Positions 11,471 to 22,761 of a stretch of 60,000 bases of DNA are shown in pieces. Both the position numbers and the translations under genes were made by a program. The DNA is from Cryptomeria japonica. Lineage: Eukaryota; Streptophyta; Pinopsida; Cupressales; Cupressaceae. The stretch is from NCBI RefSeq assembly GCF_030272615.1, contig NC_081411.1:214692654-214752653 (forward strand). The letters run 5' to 3'. The stretch's first letter is position 1; the number at the start of each line of letters is the position of its first letter. A model generated the notes under the pieces. It was not told where the DNA came from and ran no database searches. It saw nothing but the letters and a program-made list of their open reading frames with translations.

Positions 11471-12129
11471 GAAATTTCTTTGTTAAGCTTTAAATTATGA
11501 AATGGTTTTTCATTGATATAACATGAATAAAGTATATTACATTGAGTCTAACTGAAGTAAGTGTGATGATAGTCAACATGATTTTTTTAAACTCTTAAGA
11601 GTGTTATCGGATTCAGGTTGCATTTATGGGCTTTTGGATTGAAAAAATGGTTATTTGAATACCCTATAGATTTGTATGAGATGTACATTGTAGACTTACT
11701 ATAAATTTGTTACCTTTTACACACTATTATTGATGCATCCCTTGTGAATGGGTTGTGAATGTAGAGTTTCATGAATAAATAATGTCTTCTAGCTCATTAA
11801 GGTACACTTAAATAGAGAAATAAGTGACCCCAATATTGCATTTAGGCATCCTTAAATAGAGAAATAATGGACCCCAACATTGTAACATAGTTCGTAAGGT
11901 GTGTTGTTGAGCTAGTAAAATAAAACCCTATATGGCTTTACATCAAGATAGAACTATTGGATGTGATTATCATTTCAATAATGTTTCTTGATGTTTATGC
12001 ATCCATTATAGAATAGTGTCTTGATAGAATGATAAACATGGTTTGTGCAAAAAAATAGAAATTCTTGTCAAGTAATTAACCTAACCTCTATGTCAAGGAG
12101 ACAACCTATAGGATATTTTGGAACGTATA
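11471..12129. other. AT-rich spacer with a 44-bp tandem duplication
   Basis: cttaaatagagaaata is repeated at 11,807 and 11,851, followed in both copies by a g-t/g-gaccccaa-attg segment. Otherwise nothing is seen. Copia D begins abruptly at its end. Confidence 0.6.
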
Positions 12130-13174
12130 TGTTGAATTAGGAATAAATTGTTTTGGGAGGTTTTATTTTAGATCTCAATATCCTTTATGTGAAAGAGGAA
12201 GGTAAACATATGTTGATTGTTGTGCTTTATGTGGATGATCTGATCATTGGCAGTGATTGTGTAGCTATGTGCAAAGAATTTGCAGCCAATATGAAGAAAG
12301 AGTTTGAAATGTATGTGCTAGGAGAGTTGTCTTTCTTTCTGGGTTTGCAAATACATCAAACTAAAAAAGGTATCTTTATTTCACAAACCAAATATATAAG
12401 AGAAATGCTTAAAAGGTTGAGAATGGAAGATTGTCATCCAGTTAGTACACCTATGGTGATAGGGTGTAAAGTTAGTAAAGAAGATGATTCTCCTAATGTA
12501 AATCAGACATGTTACAGGTCTATGGTAGGTAGTTTACTTTATGTTACAGCTACTAGACCTGACATTATGTAGGCAATTAGATATGTGGCAAGGTTTCAAG
12601 CTACACCCAAAGACACTCATGTGAAAGTAATACAAGGGATTTTTAAATACCTTAAGGGTACAATGAATTTTGGCTTGGGGTATCCTAAATGTCAATATTT
12701 TACACTAACAACATACACTGATGTAGATTGGGGAGGTTCAATAGATGACAAAAAGAGCACGAGCGATGGTGCTCCCTTTCTTGGTGGTTGTCTTGTTTCT
12801 TGGTTAAGCTAAAAACAAGCTTCTACTTCTCTGTCTACAACTGAAGTAGAGTACATTGCAGTTGTATCTTACTATACACGGCTTATTTGGATGAAACACA
12901 CTTTGCAAGATTTCAAGATTGAGTATGCTAATCATATTTCTATTTTTTGTGATAATACTAGTGCTATCAGTATTTCAAAAAATCCAGTTTTGCACTCTCG
13001 AACTAAACATTTTCAATTAAGTATCATTTTTTGCGAGAACGGCTTACTAATCAAGTTGTTAAGTTGGAATGTGTCTACTAAAGAACAAGTTGCTGATGTG
13101 TTTACCAAACCACTACCAAAAGAAACATTTGAGTTTCTCAAGCAGAAGTTGGAAGTGATTTCACTTCAACATTG
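12130..13174 (+). pseudogene. pol: Copia D (Sire-like) RT C-terminus and RNase H
   Basis: Starts inside RT just before the catalytic box LYVDDLIIGSD (YVDD at 12,228-12,239), which is intact. Then FFLGLQIHQTKKGIFISQTKY, MEDCHPVSTPM and GSLLYVTATRPDIM follow, a combination typical of the Sire lineage. RNase H follows with TDVDWGGSIDDKKSTS, TTEVEYIAV, FCDNTSAISISKNPV and EQVADVFTKPLPKETFEFL. Stops are TAG at about 12,570 (expected Gln) and TAA at about 12,810. A short phase excursion near 13,010-13,060 is later restored. Everything upstream of the RT C-terminus is missing. Confidence 0.9.
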
Positions 13175-13276
13175 ATTTTCAAGATGGACTCAAGAGGAGT
13201 TCTTAATGCTACATTTTATGCCCTACTCTAAAGTTCACAATTTTGTTTCAGTCATTGATGTCAAAGGGGTAGCAAT

Positions 13277-13344
13277 GCGACAGGGGGAGCTTCATGCTTT
13301 CTTGTTTCATTTAGTTTTGATTGCCATCAATGACAGGGGGAGAT
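13277..13344 (+). other. Two polypurine tracts of Copia D
   Basis: gacagggggag occurs twice, near 13,279 and 13,332; the second lies directly before the 3' LTR. Repeated polypurine tracts upstream of the 3' LTR are a known hallmark of the Sire group, supporting the lineage assignment. They prime plus-strand DNA synthesis. Confidence 0.75.
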
Positions 13345-14806
13345 TGTTGAATTTTGTCAATGATGTCAATATTTCAGTGCAGATTGTTTTTGAATGTTTT
13401 TGAATGTTTTTGTTTGTTCAAATGATTGATTTCATTAGTTCAGTTTGTGACATATGTATTTTGTTGGTCGCCTCTATGTTCTATTTAATCACTGTTTCTT
13501 TCCCCTTTAATTTGTGCCAACTATGGAGTAATTTTCACAAGGATTTGCAGAGCCATTTTTTTTATTCTCTGAAAGTGCTCGCAAGGACGTTTTTTTGTGC
13601 TCACACAAGACTGAATTGAATCATGCCATAGAGACCAATTCTTAAATTATTCATGCCATAGAGACTAAAATCATTGTTGCTTCTCAAAAACGCACTTCTT
13701 CAGGTTGACTTGTAGTGAGGTGTCATTTCTTTTCACAGTGTTAAAATCTAAATCGCTGGAGATGGGCATTTTTTTAGATGTGGCGGTAATTGTGTATGTG
13801 GTGGTTTTTAAAAAAAACACAAGTTAAAAATAATGTTTTGAAGCATGCATTTTTTCAGTGAAAAACGAATATCATATGAGTTTGAATGTTGAATGTATAT
13901 TATTTTTGGCAATTGGTTTTTGTATGTGCATGGTGAGTGAAAAAGATAGAAATCAATATGTCTTAAAAAGGACCTTTTTGTAGTTCTTCATTCTCTATTG
14001 ATCAAAAAATTTGTAGATTGCTATACGATATGGATAGTTGAGGCACAAGCAGTGCAGCATCTACATTGTGTATGGCTTTGAGATGCTATCAAATCTGAAG
14101 ATGAAAGTAGCTCTAGTGGTTTGAAGAGTCAATATCGGATACTATAGAGAGTGACAGGTGCAGATTAATGAACACAGTCAAACAGCCAGTTATAGCGTAG
14201 AAATTTGATTTTATTGTTAGTATCGCTTTGTTATGATATAAGAATACATGATATCTTCAAAGGGTGTAGATGTAATCTGACTGAATGGATTTTCTATTAA
14301 CTAAAGTTTGAGATGAAGAGTGGGGTAAGCCTGTGTGTGTGGTATTGGTTCATAAGAGAAAAATATTCATATATATAATTGTGATAGAAGTAGTTTTACA
14401 TTATGTCCTATTTCAGAGAAAAGCTTTGTTGAAAGTTCATTGTGTCTTAAAAGTTTTATACACTTCAGTATAAAATGGTGGTCTTATTTGCAATTTCTTT
14501 GAAATCTGGAAATTATTCTCATTGAGTTGCAGCTCTACTTAGGGGTTGAAGCCTCTTTTGTTCTAAATTTGGTGCTTTGTACATGAGTTGCAACTCAGTG
14601 TTGTACTTGGGTTGGTGCCCAGTTGTTTTTATGAAAGTATATGTTGTCGTGATTTTTCACCCTGTTGGGTTTTCTGTGAGATAAATAATGTGTTCTATGT
14701 GTGTGATTTTCTTAAACTCTCTTATTTGTTTGTATTTGTTCTTAAAAGGTTAATGAGATATTGATTCACCCCCTACTTCCAATATCTTTGTTTTGTTTAT
14801 CACATA
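13345..14806 (+). repeat. Probable 3' LTR of Copia D
   Basis: Starts TGTTGAATTTTGTC directly after the polypurine tract. The far end is uncertain. The segment ...attgattcaccccc... at about 14,760, common near the LTR end of Sire elements, suggests an end near 14,806 (...tttatcaca). A length near 1.46 kb suits the lineage. No partner LTR or target duplication was found. Confidence 0.55.
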
Positions 14807-15660
14807 CAACTTCTTCAAAGTCATATTAGTCTAATTGCACCTTTTCTAGGTGAATTTGGACAAAAAAAAAAGAGTCTTCAAGGGGTCCATGTAGATACAA
14901 CATACAAGAGTTAACCAAAACTTATTTGTCAGAAAATATTGTTTTTTTTTTTTTCTGGTCATCAAACTTCATTCTTACCAAGCCATGCTATTTATAATTG
15001 CGGATTGTATAACCCTGTAATGTTCCCTTCTTAAGATGTTAACAACTTGGTGACTGTTAGCCTATCCCTCGAGCTCCCATAGGCTAATGCAGTTTGGTCA
15101 ATGACTCCTCGAGTCTTGGAGACTTGCATTCAGCCTACATACAAACAGTTGTAAGCATATGAAGTGTTGTTACTTCTCACCATCTATGAGAAGATATAAA
15201 TATCCAATCCAAGCAACCAAGAGAAGATCATCGAGGAGAAAGAGAATAAATGACGTGGAGTCTGTATAAAGAGGAAATCAAGATTAAAATATTACCAGCA
15301 GCAGACTGGTATGCTGTATCATGCTTATGATCATATACTTGTTCATTTATGTTGTGTTATGTCTACATTTCTATATATAAATGTGATACAAGTTATTGTA
15401 TATTCTATTATAAATACATACAAAGAAGCATTGTCATTTAGATTGCATTTGATCATAATAACAAATCAAATTTATGCTTAATTTCTTATACATTCATAAT
15501 GCATGAAAGACTATTATATCAATGGCCTAGTCTTTACTCATTCACTATTGCCTTCGAGAGGATAGGTTGGTGTAATATTTCCACTTATTTTTTCGGTTTT
15601 CAAGCACAACAAATATTACAATGCACCCGTTAAAGTTAGGAAATATAATCCCAATGCTGC
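14807..15660. other. Unassigned non-coding DNA
   Basis: No gene on either strand. A moderately GC-rich block with ctcgagctcccataggctaa near 15,068 and ctcgagtcttgg near 15,107 is present, perhaps part of a decayed LTR. A poly-T run lies at about 14,942-14,955. Confidence 0.4.
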
Positions 15661-15669
15661 TGAAAAGTA

Positions 15670-16050
15670 ACCCTTCCACTTTTTGATCACCAAGAGCCCA
15701 ATGTGGGAAGGTGAGAGCATATGGTGATAAGGGGTTTGTTAGCTCACTAATCTTCTAGAAATTACAATGCAAATACAATAGCAGGTGGCAAGCCTGCCCC
15801 TTCCACTTTTCAGCGGGATGAAGAACAAGAACTTGGTGGTAAACCAGCCAAGGTAACAAGAGCATAACAGAACCAAATCACTCTACCACTTATGCAATGG
15901 GAGGAATTTTACATAAAACTATCACTCAACCGTATATTTCAGCGGGAGGACATTATCACTCAACCACTTGCTCAGTGGGAGGACAAAACTGAATTACAAA
16001 ACATACAGGCGGCTAAGCCATCCTCTTCCACTTGTTCAACGGGGAATGCA
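15670..16050. repeat. Six degenerate copies of a ccactt...cagcggga motif
   Basis: Related words occur near 15,672, 15,801, 15,885, 15,932, 15,961 and 16,025; for example ttccacttttcagcggga, ccacttgctcagtggga and ttccacttgttcaacgggg. Several can form a small hairpin (ccact pairing with agtgg around a 5-6 base loop). Coding is not evident. Such blocks probably belong to a conifer-type LTR, but I cannot identify the element. Confidence 0.55.
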
Positions 16051-17068
16051 ACATAGAATGAATTGGTCAGTACTACTGAAGTAATTCTTACAAAGATAGA
16101 GATGTGAAAGAAGATAGAATGAATTACATATCTCAAGAATTCACTAACACACTCTCACCATAAGCACTACTTGCTGTTCCAAAATCTGATACAATGAAAA
16201 CACAGAACCAACCATCCCAAAACCCACTAAAATTCTTGCAACTCTCTCAAAATTGAATGGAATCATTCCAAACCAAAAGCAAATGAAGCGTATGACATAA
16301 AAAAAAAAATCAATACCTTAAAACTATGACTAGAGAGCAACAACTGCGAGACACGCAACCCAAGGAAATTCTAGAAATGGCGTTTTGGCTAAATGGTTCG
16401 ATTTGCAACTATAAATTGGAGAGTTCTCAAAATGCCACACTAATGTAGGAGAATTATTGTCTCTCTGATACGCTTCCAATGAGCCCTCACCCAGAATGAC
16501 ACACTCAACACACAGATAGCTACGAGCAAAATACACTTCTAGCCAACACACACCAGCAACACCCAAAAAACCAGCAACACACAACTCTTCACCAACACAC
16601 CCAAAAACCACCAAATAGCTCACAACTTCAAACCACAACTAGGAGTGATGTCTCACACTCAAAACTGGAAGGAAAGATCTAGGAGGTATTCACCCTCGAA
16701 GAAGTCTGGAGTCATTCCGACAGCATAACGATATATTTTCTTTGGATAAAAAAATGAGGAGCCAAACATCTGTTTATATAGATTTTCCAGTCTGAAATTC
16801 AAATGAAACTACCTCCAAATTCTCCTCATTCAAACTGCATTTCATTTCATGTGGTGGACCCAAAGTGGCGCCCACTTCCCAATTCCAAAAATCGTGCCTA
16901 GGAAGAAGACCATGATTTTGGCATGATATAAATTTGGGGTATATCGAAAATAAAGTCTCCTTATATCCATTAAATAATTTGCCTAGGAAAGACTTAGGAA
17001 AAATATCAATTTCTACACAATTCCCCATAACATCAGTCAGTAATAAAATAATTAAATAATAACCTTAG
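16051..17068. other. Unassigned repeat DNA flanking Copia B
   Basis: Minus-strand frames (16,330-16,638; 16,774-17,028) have no recognisable motif and I do not call them genes. The last five bases before Copia B are cttag. Confidence 0.4.
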
Positions 17069-17402
17069 TGTTAGAGTTATCTTGTATTAGCTAATAATTA
17101 TTTATTTAATTATTAGTCTACTATACTCTACGCTTAAGCTAAACTTAGGTATTTAATAATTATTCTAATTATTAAATACTCTTTATCACTTTAGGATTTC
17201 TTTAGGGTTGCACATCTTTAGGGTTTCTATTCTCCTATCATAAGGATTGTATTGTAACTTTTCTTTTTCAATTCCCTCTCTAAAATGATAATCTTTTCTT
17301 CAGAGCTTTTTTTGTGTTCGGTCTCCAATCTTCTCTTGTGACAGGTATTTTGCTTGCAGATGCTCTTGGGATCTCAAAAATTGTACTTTCTCAACTTATT
17401 CA
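17069..17402 (+). repeat. 5' LTR of Copia B (334 bp)
   Basis: TGTTAGAGTTATC...CTTATTCA, paired with 22,456-22,761. It has an extra segment of about 27 bp, seen as the repeated tttagggtt near 17,200-17,228, absent from the 3' copy, and lacks an insertion of about 15-20 bp (atattgtaag region) that the 3' copy has. Its end is fixed by the adjacent PBS. Confidence 0.9.
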
Positions 17403-17415
17403 TGGTATCAGAGCC
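17403..17415 (+). other. Primer-binding site of Copia B
   Basis: TGGTATCAGAGCC directly follows the LTR and is complementary to the 3' end of plant initiator tRNA-Met. It is fully intact. Confidence 0.9.
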
Positions 17416-18210
17416 ATCATCTGCTCTTGCTTGTTCCTAATTTCTTTTCAGAAGATATTCTATGGAGGCAAGGGTTTCAGTTCTTTTTTAGAGTTTTTAG
17501 TTTGGATCCGGGGTATCTTTTTTGTTTTTGGCCATTTTGAGCTCAAAAGAACCTCACCATTGAGCTCACAACACCCCAAAACCCCCATTTTCATATAAAC
17601 TTTGTCCAATTTGGACAACTTTAGCTTTGGGAAATGTTTTTTGAGTTTGGCCTTTACAAGCACATTTTTCGAAAAAAAATTATTTTTTTATTTTTTAACC
17701 CTCTTTATGCCCTACAAGAGGGGTTTTTTTCTTGTTGCCATAACTTGGGCAAATGGAATCATATTTTTTAAAACGAATAGGCATCGAAAACACTTTTCGA
17801 GCCCTACTCAGATTTGGTGGTGATATTTGCTGATTTTTTCATTTGGTACCTATTTTTTGCCGTCCAAGTCAGCACTCTTTTCTTCACTCCTAGAGCCATA
17901 AATTGGGCAAACGGACTCCATTTTTGGAAAACTAATAGGTGTCGGAAAGGTCAGAAAAATTACCAGGTACACAAGATAGTGTCTGTCGCATTTTCTTTGC
18001 TCTTGTCTTCTTTTCTGGGTATCAGATTATACTGGGTTTTTGTTTTACATATTGTGGGGGGTGTTATTTTTCACTATTTTCTGTAATTTACTTCAGAAAA
18101 TTAGAACACCTAAACTCAAAAAAAAAAAAAAAAACCCTTCTGCATCTTCTGTCTAGTCTGAAAGATCACTTAATTAAAAAAATCTAGAGCAAGTCCAGGT
18201 TTAAGTACAG
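17416..18210 (+). other. Untranslated leader of Copia B
   Basis: T-rich leader with an internal direct repeat of about 50 bp: gccataacttgggcaaa at 17,737 and gccataaattgggcaaa at 17,895, each followed by gga, ttttt and a gaataggcatcg/taataggtgtcg word. Short ORFs in it have no recognisable product. An A-run lies at about 18,119-18,134. Confidence 0.7.
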
Positions 18211-19055
18211 GTGCCCATGGCAGATTCTTCAGTTGAGCTTCTTACATCCGAAAACTATCACCTTTGGAAAGCTCATATGATGAAGCTTCTCAGATCAAGG
18301 GGGTTGTGGTCCTCTTTGGATGTGGATCAACCGCTATTGCAGTGTCCTTTTGAGATTCTTCAGCACTGGAATAAGATGGATGAGGCTATGGGTGTCATCT
18401 TCTTACATGTTTCAGACAACTTGCTTTTTCACCTTGATGGTTTGCTCACTCCTCAGGCTATGTGGTCCAAATTTAAAACTCTCCTTGGTACTGTCAATGA
18501 GTTCAGAGCATTACAGATTGAGGTCGAGCTCTCTTCCTTGTTACTTGAGTCTTTTCCTCACATTGAGGACTTTCTAAACAAGTTCAAAACCACCAAATCT
18601 ATCTTACACAGTTGTGGTAAGAACAAGACAGACCCAAAGTGTAACTACCTGATTCTCTCTAAGCTTCGAGGTCCCTATCAGATAATTGCTTCCACATTTT
18701 ATTCTACTATGGATGCATTGGGTACATGCTTCACCATGCCTACTTTTGATGTATTATATGATCGCGTGGCTCGTGAGCAGGCTCACCTATCTCAGTTGGA
18801 CACTCTCACAGGATCACAACCAAAAGAATTGGTTGCTCAGACATCTAAAGAGATAAAGAAGCAGAAATCGAAGCCTAAGAAGGATTCAGCTGGCAGTGAG
18901 CATTCCTCCAAGCCACCACCTAAGTCTGATTACAAACCAGAGTCCTATCCCAAACAGGAGCACTCTTTTAAGTTTGGTGAGACTTCCTCCAAGACTAAGA
19001 AGAAGTCAGATGAACTTTATAGTTTCTGTGGCAAAGAAGGTCATCCAGTTGAAAT
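18211..19055 (+). pseudogene. gag: Copia B gag
   Basis: Frame from ATG 18,211 (or MADSS at 18,217). N-terminal LLTSENYHLWKAHMMKLLRSR is the classic Copia gag start; helices AMWSKFKTLLG and VELSSLLLESFPHIEDFLNKF follow, then a Lys/Ser/Pro-rich linker. The zinc knuckle is decayed: the first Cys is Tyr (YSFCGKEGHPVE), and the last Cys is lost with a frame change near 19,050-19,065 that separates gag from pol. Up to that point gag is open. Confidence 0.9.
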
Positions 19056-22000
19056 GATTAGAGGTCTTGGAGGCAGCCATGCAGTAGCATCATATTTCTC
19101 CTCCTCACCCTCCATCTTCCTCTTCTACTAGGAAAGGACACACTCTTTTTGCACGAGCTATTCCTTCTACATTCACTTGGATTATTGATTTTGTGGCTTC
19201 TCACCACATGACACACTCACCACAACTTGTTACCTCACTTGCTCATAGTAATACTTTACAAATTGTAGTTTGTGACTCAGCACAACTTTCAGTTTCAGGT
19301 TTAGGTTCTGTTCCGTTGACAGGTGGTTGTTTTCAAGATGTTCTTTTGGTTCCTAACATTTCTATGAACCTCCTCTCTATTTATCAGATTTGTCATTCTC
19401 GCTTTGGTAGAATGGTTGAGTTCTCACCACATGATGTGGTTATTCAAGAGCTCCATGATCCTGATTTGGTTGTGGCTACTGGTAGTGTTGATCTCAATTC
19501 TCGGTTATATCAGTCTGATGGCTTTGAGAGTTCATATGGTTCAGGTGTTTCTCTTATAACTCATGAAGATTTAGTGAGAAGACTGTGGCATGAGCTTTTT
19601 GGCTATGTCAACTACAAATACTTACAATAGATGAGCACACAGGCACTTGTTATTGGGCACCCTCAGATATCCTTTGCTGATGGTGTATGTTGAGGTTGTG
19701 CACTTGGCAAGCATCACCATGATCCTTTTCCTATAGGTAGAGCCACCCATGCTAAGGAACCCTTGGATTTGATCCACAGTGATCTTATGTCATTTCTGAC
19801 TCCATCTTTTTTAGGGTCCAAGTATGTGCTCACTTTCATTGATGACTTCTCCAAACGCACATGGGTGTACTATCTTGAGTACAAGTCTGATGTCTTTGAT
19901 TCATCTCGAGTCTTTAAGACATTTGTGGAGAAGTAGTCTGGTCTTTCTATAAAGAGGATACAGACAAATAATTGAACAAAATATGTGAATTAGGCTTTTA
20001 CAGATTTCTACACAGAGCATGGTTTGCAACATCAGTTATCAGTTCCTCACACCGCTCAGCAGAATGGTGTTGCTGAGAGAAAGAACATAGCACTAAGGGA
20101 GATGGCCAATTGTATGCTTCAATCATGTTCTATGCAGCCTATTTTTTGGGCTGAGACAATTAATTGTGCCACCTATATTCAAAATTGGATGCCTCATAAG
20201 GCATCGCACCAGTTGACTCCTTAGGAGGCTTGGTCCCATGTTAAGTCTGATGTTTCTTCATTCTGATTTTTTGGTAGGGAGGCTTGGGTGTTTATTCCAG
20301 ATGCTCAGAGGAAAGCCATGGAGAGGAAGAGACGACCACTCATTTTTGTTGACTATTGTGAGGATGTTAAGGCGTACAAGTTGTTTGATCTTGATTTCAA
20401 AGAGGTCCTGTTTAGGCGGGATGTCCACTTTGATGAGAGCCTTCCTTAGATGGATTCTCCATCAACAGCTTCTCCCTCACTACCTCCTCCTCCCTCTTCA
20501 TCTTTTGAGGATCCCTTCTTCCTTGAGGATGATGCAGATGATGGTCCACCTTGACCACCACCACCACCACCTGTTGCTCAGCCTTTTCCCAAGTGGGCTC
20601 GGTTTACAGTTGATGTTGTTGGTTGTATGGTAGGTGATCCTACTAACACTCATCGTACTCATTCACAGAAATTTGGTTCTAGTCTTCTGAGTTATGCCAT
20701 TTCAGATGATCCTCATAAATTTTCAGAGGTGATACGTCACCCAGAGCGGGATAGGGCCATGGATGAGGAGTATTCTTCTTTGATGAAGAATCATACTTGG
20801 GATCTTTGTTCTCTTCCAAAGGGAAGAAAGTTGGTTCGGTGCAAGTGTACCAAGTATGTTGTAGATGGTTCTATTAATAAGTATAAGGCTCATCTTGTTG
20901 TGAAGGGGTTTTCTCAGGTGGAGGGTATTGATTACTTTGCGACCTTTCCTCATGTCGCCAAGATGAATTCTATTCTCTTTGTACATTCTCTAACATCCTC
21001 ACAAGGATGGATAGTTTTTCAGATGGATATGAAGAATGCTTTCTTGCATGGATACCTTTATGAGGAGATCTATATGGAGCAGCCTCAGGGATTTGTGCAG
21101 GATTCCTCTTTGGTTTGCAAACTTCGATGTTCATTATATATTCTCAAATAGGCTCCTTGGGCCTGGTATGAGAAGATAGACTCCTTCTTGTTTTCTATAT
21201 TCTTTACACGTTGTCATTCTGATCCTATAGTCTACATTCAGCGTTAGGGGGATGATATAGTTATTCTTGTGCTCTATGTTGATGATCTTATCATTACCGG
21301 TAGCTCATCCTCCTTGATTCGGGATATTTAGCGAGCCTTGATGAAGCAGTTTGAGATGACAGATCTTGGCCTTCTACACTATTTTTTGGGCCTATAGGTT
21401 ATTCAGTCTTCCGATGGGATTTCCATACTTCAGCAAAAGTATGCTCTTGATATGCTTCACAGATTTGACATGCTTACTTGCAAGCCTTCTCCTACACCAT
21501 TTCAGTCAAGTGTTGTTTTGTCTACCACTTGTTCTACACCTTATGGGGATTCTACCTTATATAGGCAGTTGGTTCGTAGTTTGTTGTACCTGACCCATAC
21601 CCGCCTAGGTCTTTCTTTTGCGATTGGTCTTGTCTCTCGGTTCTCCCATGATCCTCATGAGAGTCATTGGTAAGGAACCAAACATATTTTGAGGCACATT
21701 TGGAGCACTACACAGTTTGGCATTCACTATACTTTAGGGTCCCCTCACATTGTTGGCTTCACTGATTCAGATTGGGCTGGTGATGCTCAAGATCGGAAGT
21801 CTAATTTTGGCTTTGTTTTTTACCTTGGTTCTGGTCCTATCACATGGACTTACAAGAAACAGTTTAGTATTGCATTATCATCCACAGAGGCTGAGTACTG
21901 AGCAAAGGTGTTAGCTAGTCATGAGGTTTTATGGCTTCGACAGTTGATGACTGAGTTTGGGTTTCCTCCTGATGGTCCCACTATTCTTTGGTGTGACAAT

Positions 22001-22423
22001 CAGAGTGTCATTCACCTTTCCCGCAACCTAGTGGAGCACCAGAAATCTAAACACATTGACCTTCACATGCACCTCATGAAACAGTTGATTCACGATGGAT
22101 TTCTCATCTTGGAGTACATTCCTACAGAGGAGCAGGTTGCTGACATCTTCATTAAACATTTTGCATCTATGTGCTATCTTCAGTTGCACTCTATGCTTTG
22201 GGTGAAGGAAGTTGTCCTTGGGGGTCTCATTGAGGCCTTCCTTCCTTCATGTTCTTTTTTGCATGCTTTTCCCATCTCTCTTTGGAGTAGAGTTTTTTCC
22301 CATGTGATTTTCTCTATTTCTTTGTTTCATAGAGATTTGGTTGTGATTGGGTACCTCATTAGGCCTTGTTGCCGGGACCCAAATTTTCCTTCTTGTAGTT
22401 GCATTTTGCTTTCCTACATTTAG
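19056..22423 (+). pseudogene. pol: Copia B pol (protease, integrase, RT, RNase H) with sixteen in-phase stops
   Basis: A single phase can be followed for about 3.3 kb. Protease: WIIDFVASHHMTH, where the catalytic DSG is DFV (19,187-19,195). Integrase: GCALGKH zinc motif (its front Cys pair reads VC-stop-GC), HSDLMSF, FIDDFSKRTWVY, TNN-stop-TKY where TDNG is expected, and GVAERKN. A proline-rich linker follows. RT: YKAHLVVKGFSQVEGIDY, MDMKNAFLHGYL and YVDD at 21,275-21,286. RNase H: TDSDWAGDAQDRKS, SSTEAEY and CDNQSVIHLSRN. Stops: TAG at 19085, 19628, 19934, 19991, 20222, 20447, 21149, 21245, 21329, 21395; TGA at 19691, 19973, 20264, 20552, 21899; TAA at 21671. No frame-changing indel was found after 19,065. 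Confidence 0.92.
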
Positions 22424-22443
22424 CGTTTTTAGCTAGCTTTCAT

Positions 22444-22455
22444 CTTAAGGGGGGG
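22444..22455 (+). other. Polypurine tract of Copia B
   Basis: cttaagggggg directly precedes the 3' LTR start at 22,456 and would prime plus-strand synthesis. Confidence 0.85.
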
Positions 22456-22761
22456 TGTTAGAGTTATCTTGTATTAGCTAATAATTATTTATTTAATTAT
22501 TAGTCTATTATACTCTACACTTAAGCTAAACTTAGGCATTTAATAATATTGTAAGTATTTAATAATTATTCTGATTATTAAATACTCTTTATCCCTTTAG
22601 GATTTCTATTCTCCTATCATAAGGATTGTATTGTAACTTTTATTTTTCAATTCCCTCTCTAGAGCCTTTTTTGTGTTCTGTCTCCAATCTTCTCTTGTGA
22701 CATGTATTTTGATTGTAGATGCTCTTGGGATCTCAAAAGTTGTACTTTCTCAACTTTTTCA
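22456..22761 (+). repeat. 3' LTR of Copia B (306 bp)
   Basis: TGTTAGAGTTATC...CTTTTTCA matching 17,069-17,402, apart from the indels described for the 5' LTR and scattered substitutions. Divergence of the pair implies an old insertion. Confidence 0.9.

Larger units (their letters stand above)
17069..22761 (+). mobile_element. Copia retrotransposon B with both LTRs
   Basis: Order: 5' LTR, PBS, leader of about 800 bp, gag, protease, integrase, RT, RNase H, polypurine tract, 3' LTR. LTRs start TGTTAGAG and end in CA. The flanking five bases (cttag before, ttctt after) do not match, so no target duplication is visible; this may reflect decay or recombination between elements. Its coding is inactivated almost purely by nonsense changes. 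Confidence 0.95.

Noticed and set aside
5746-13174. Copia C and Copia D as one element split by the LINE
   Set aside because: RT motifs of C belong to a different Copia group from the Sire-like motifs of D, and the missing part does not fit.
16330-17028. Minus-strand ORFs of 102 and 84 codons
   Set aside because: No motif, no splice or promoter context, and they lie in repeat-like DNA.
15016-17032. Possible 2-kb solo LTR starting TGTAATGTTCCC and ending in CA
   Set aside because: Flanking five-base words (aaccc and tcagt) do not match, termini are not complementary and no PBS or polypurine tract is visible.
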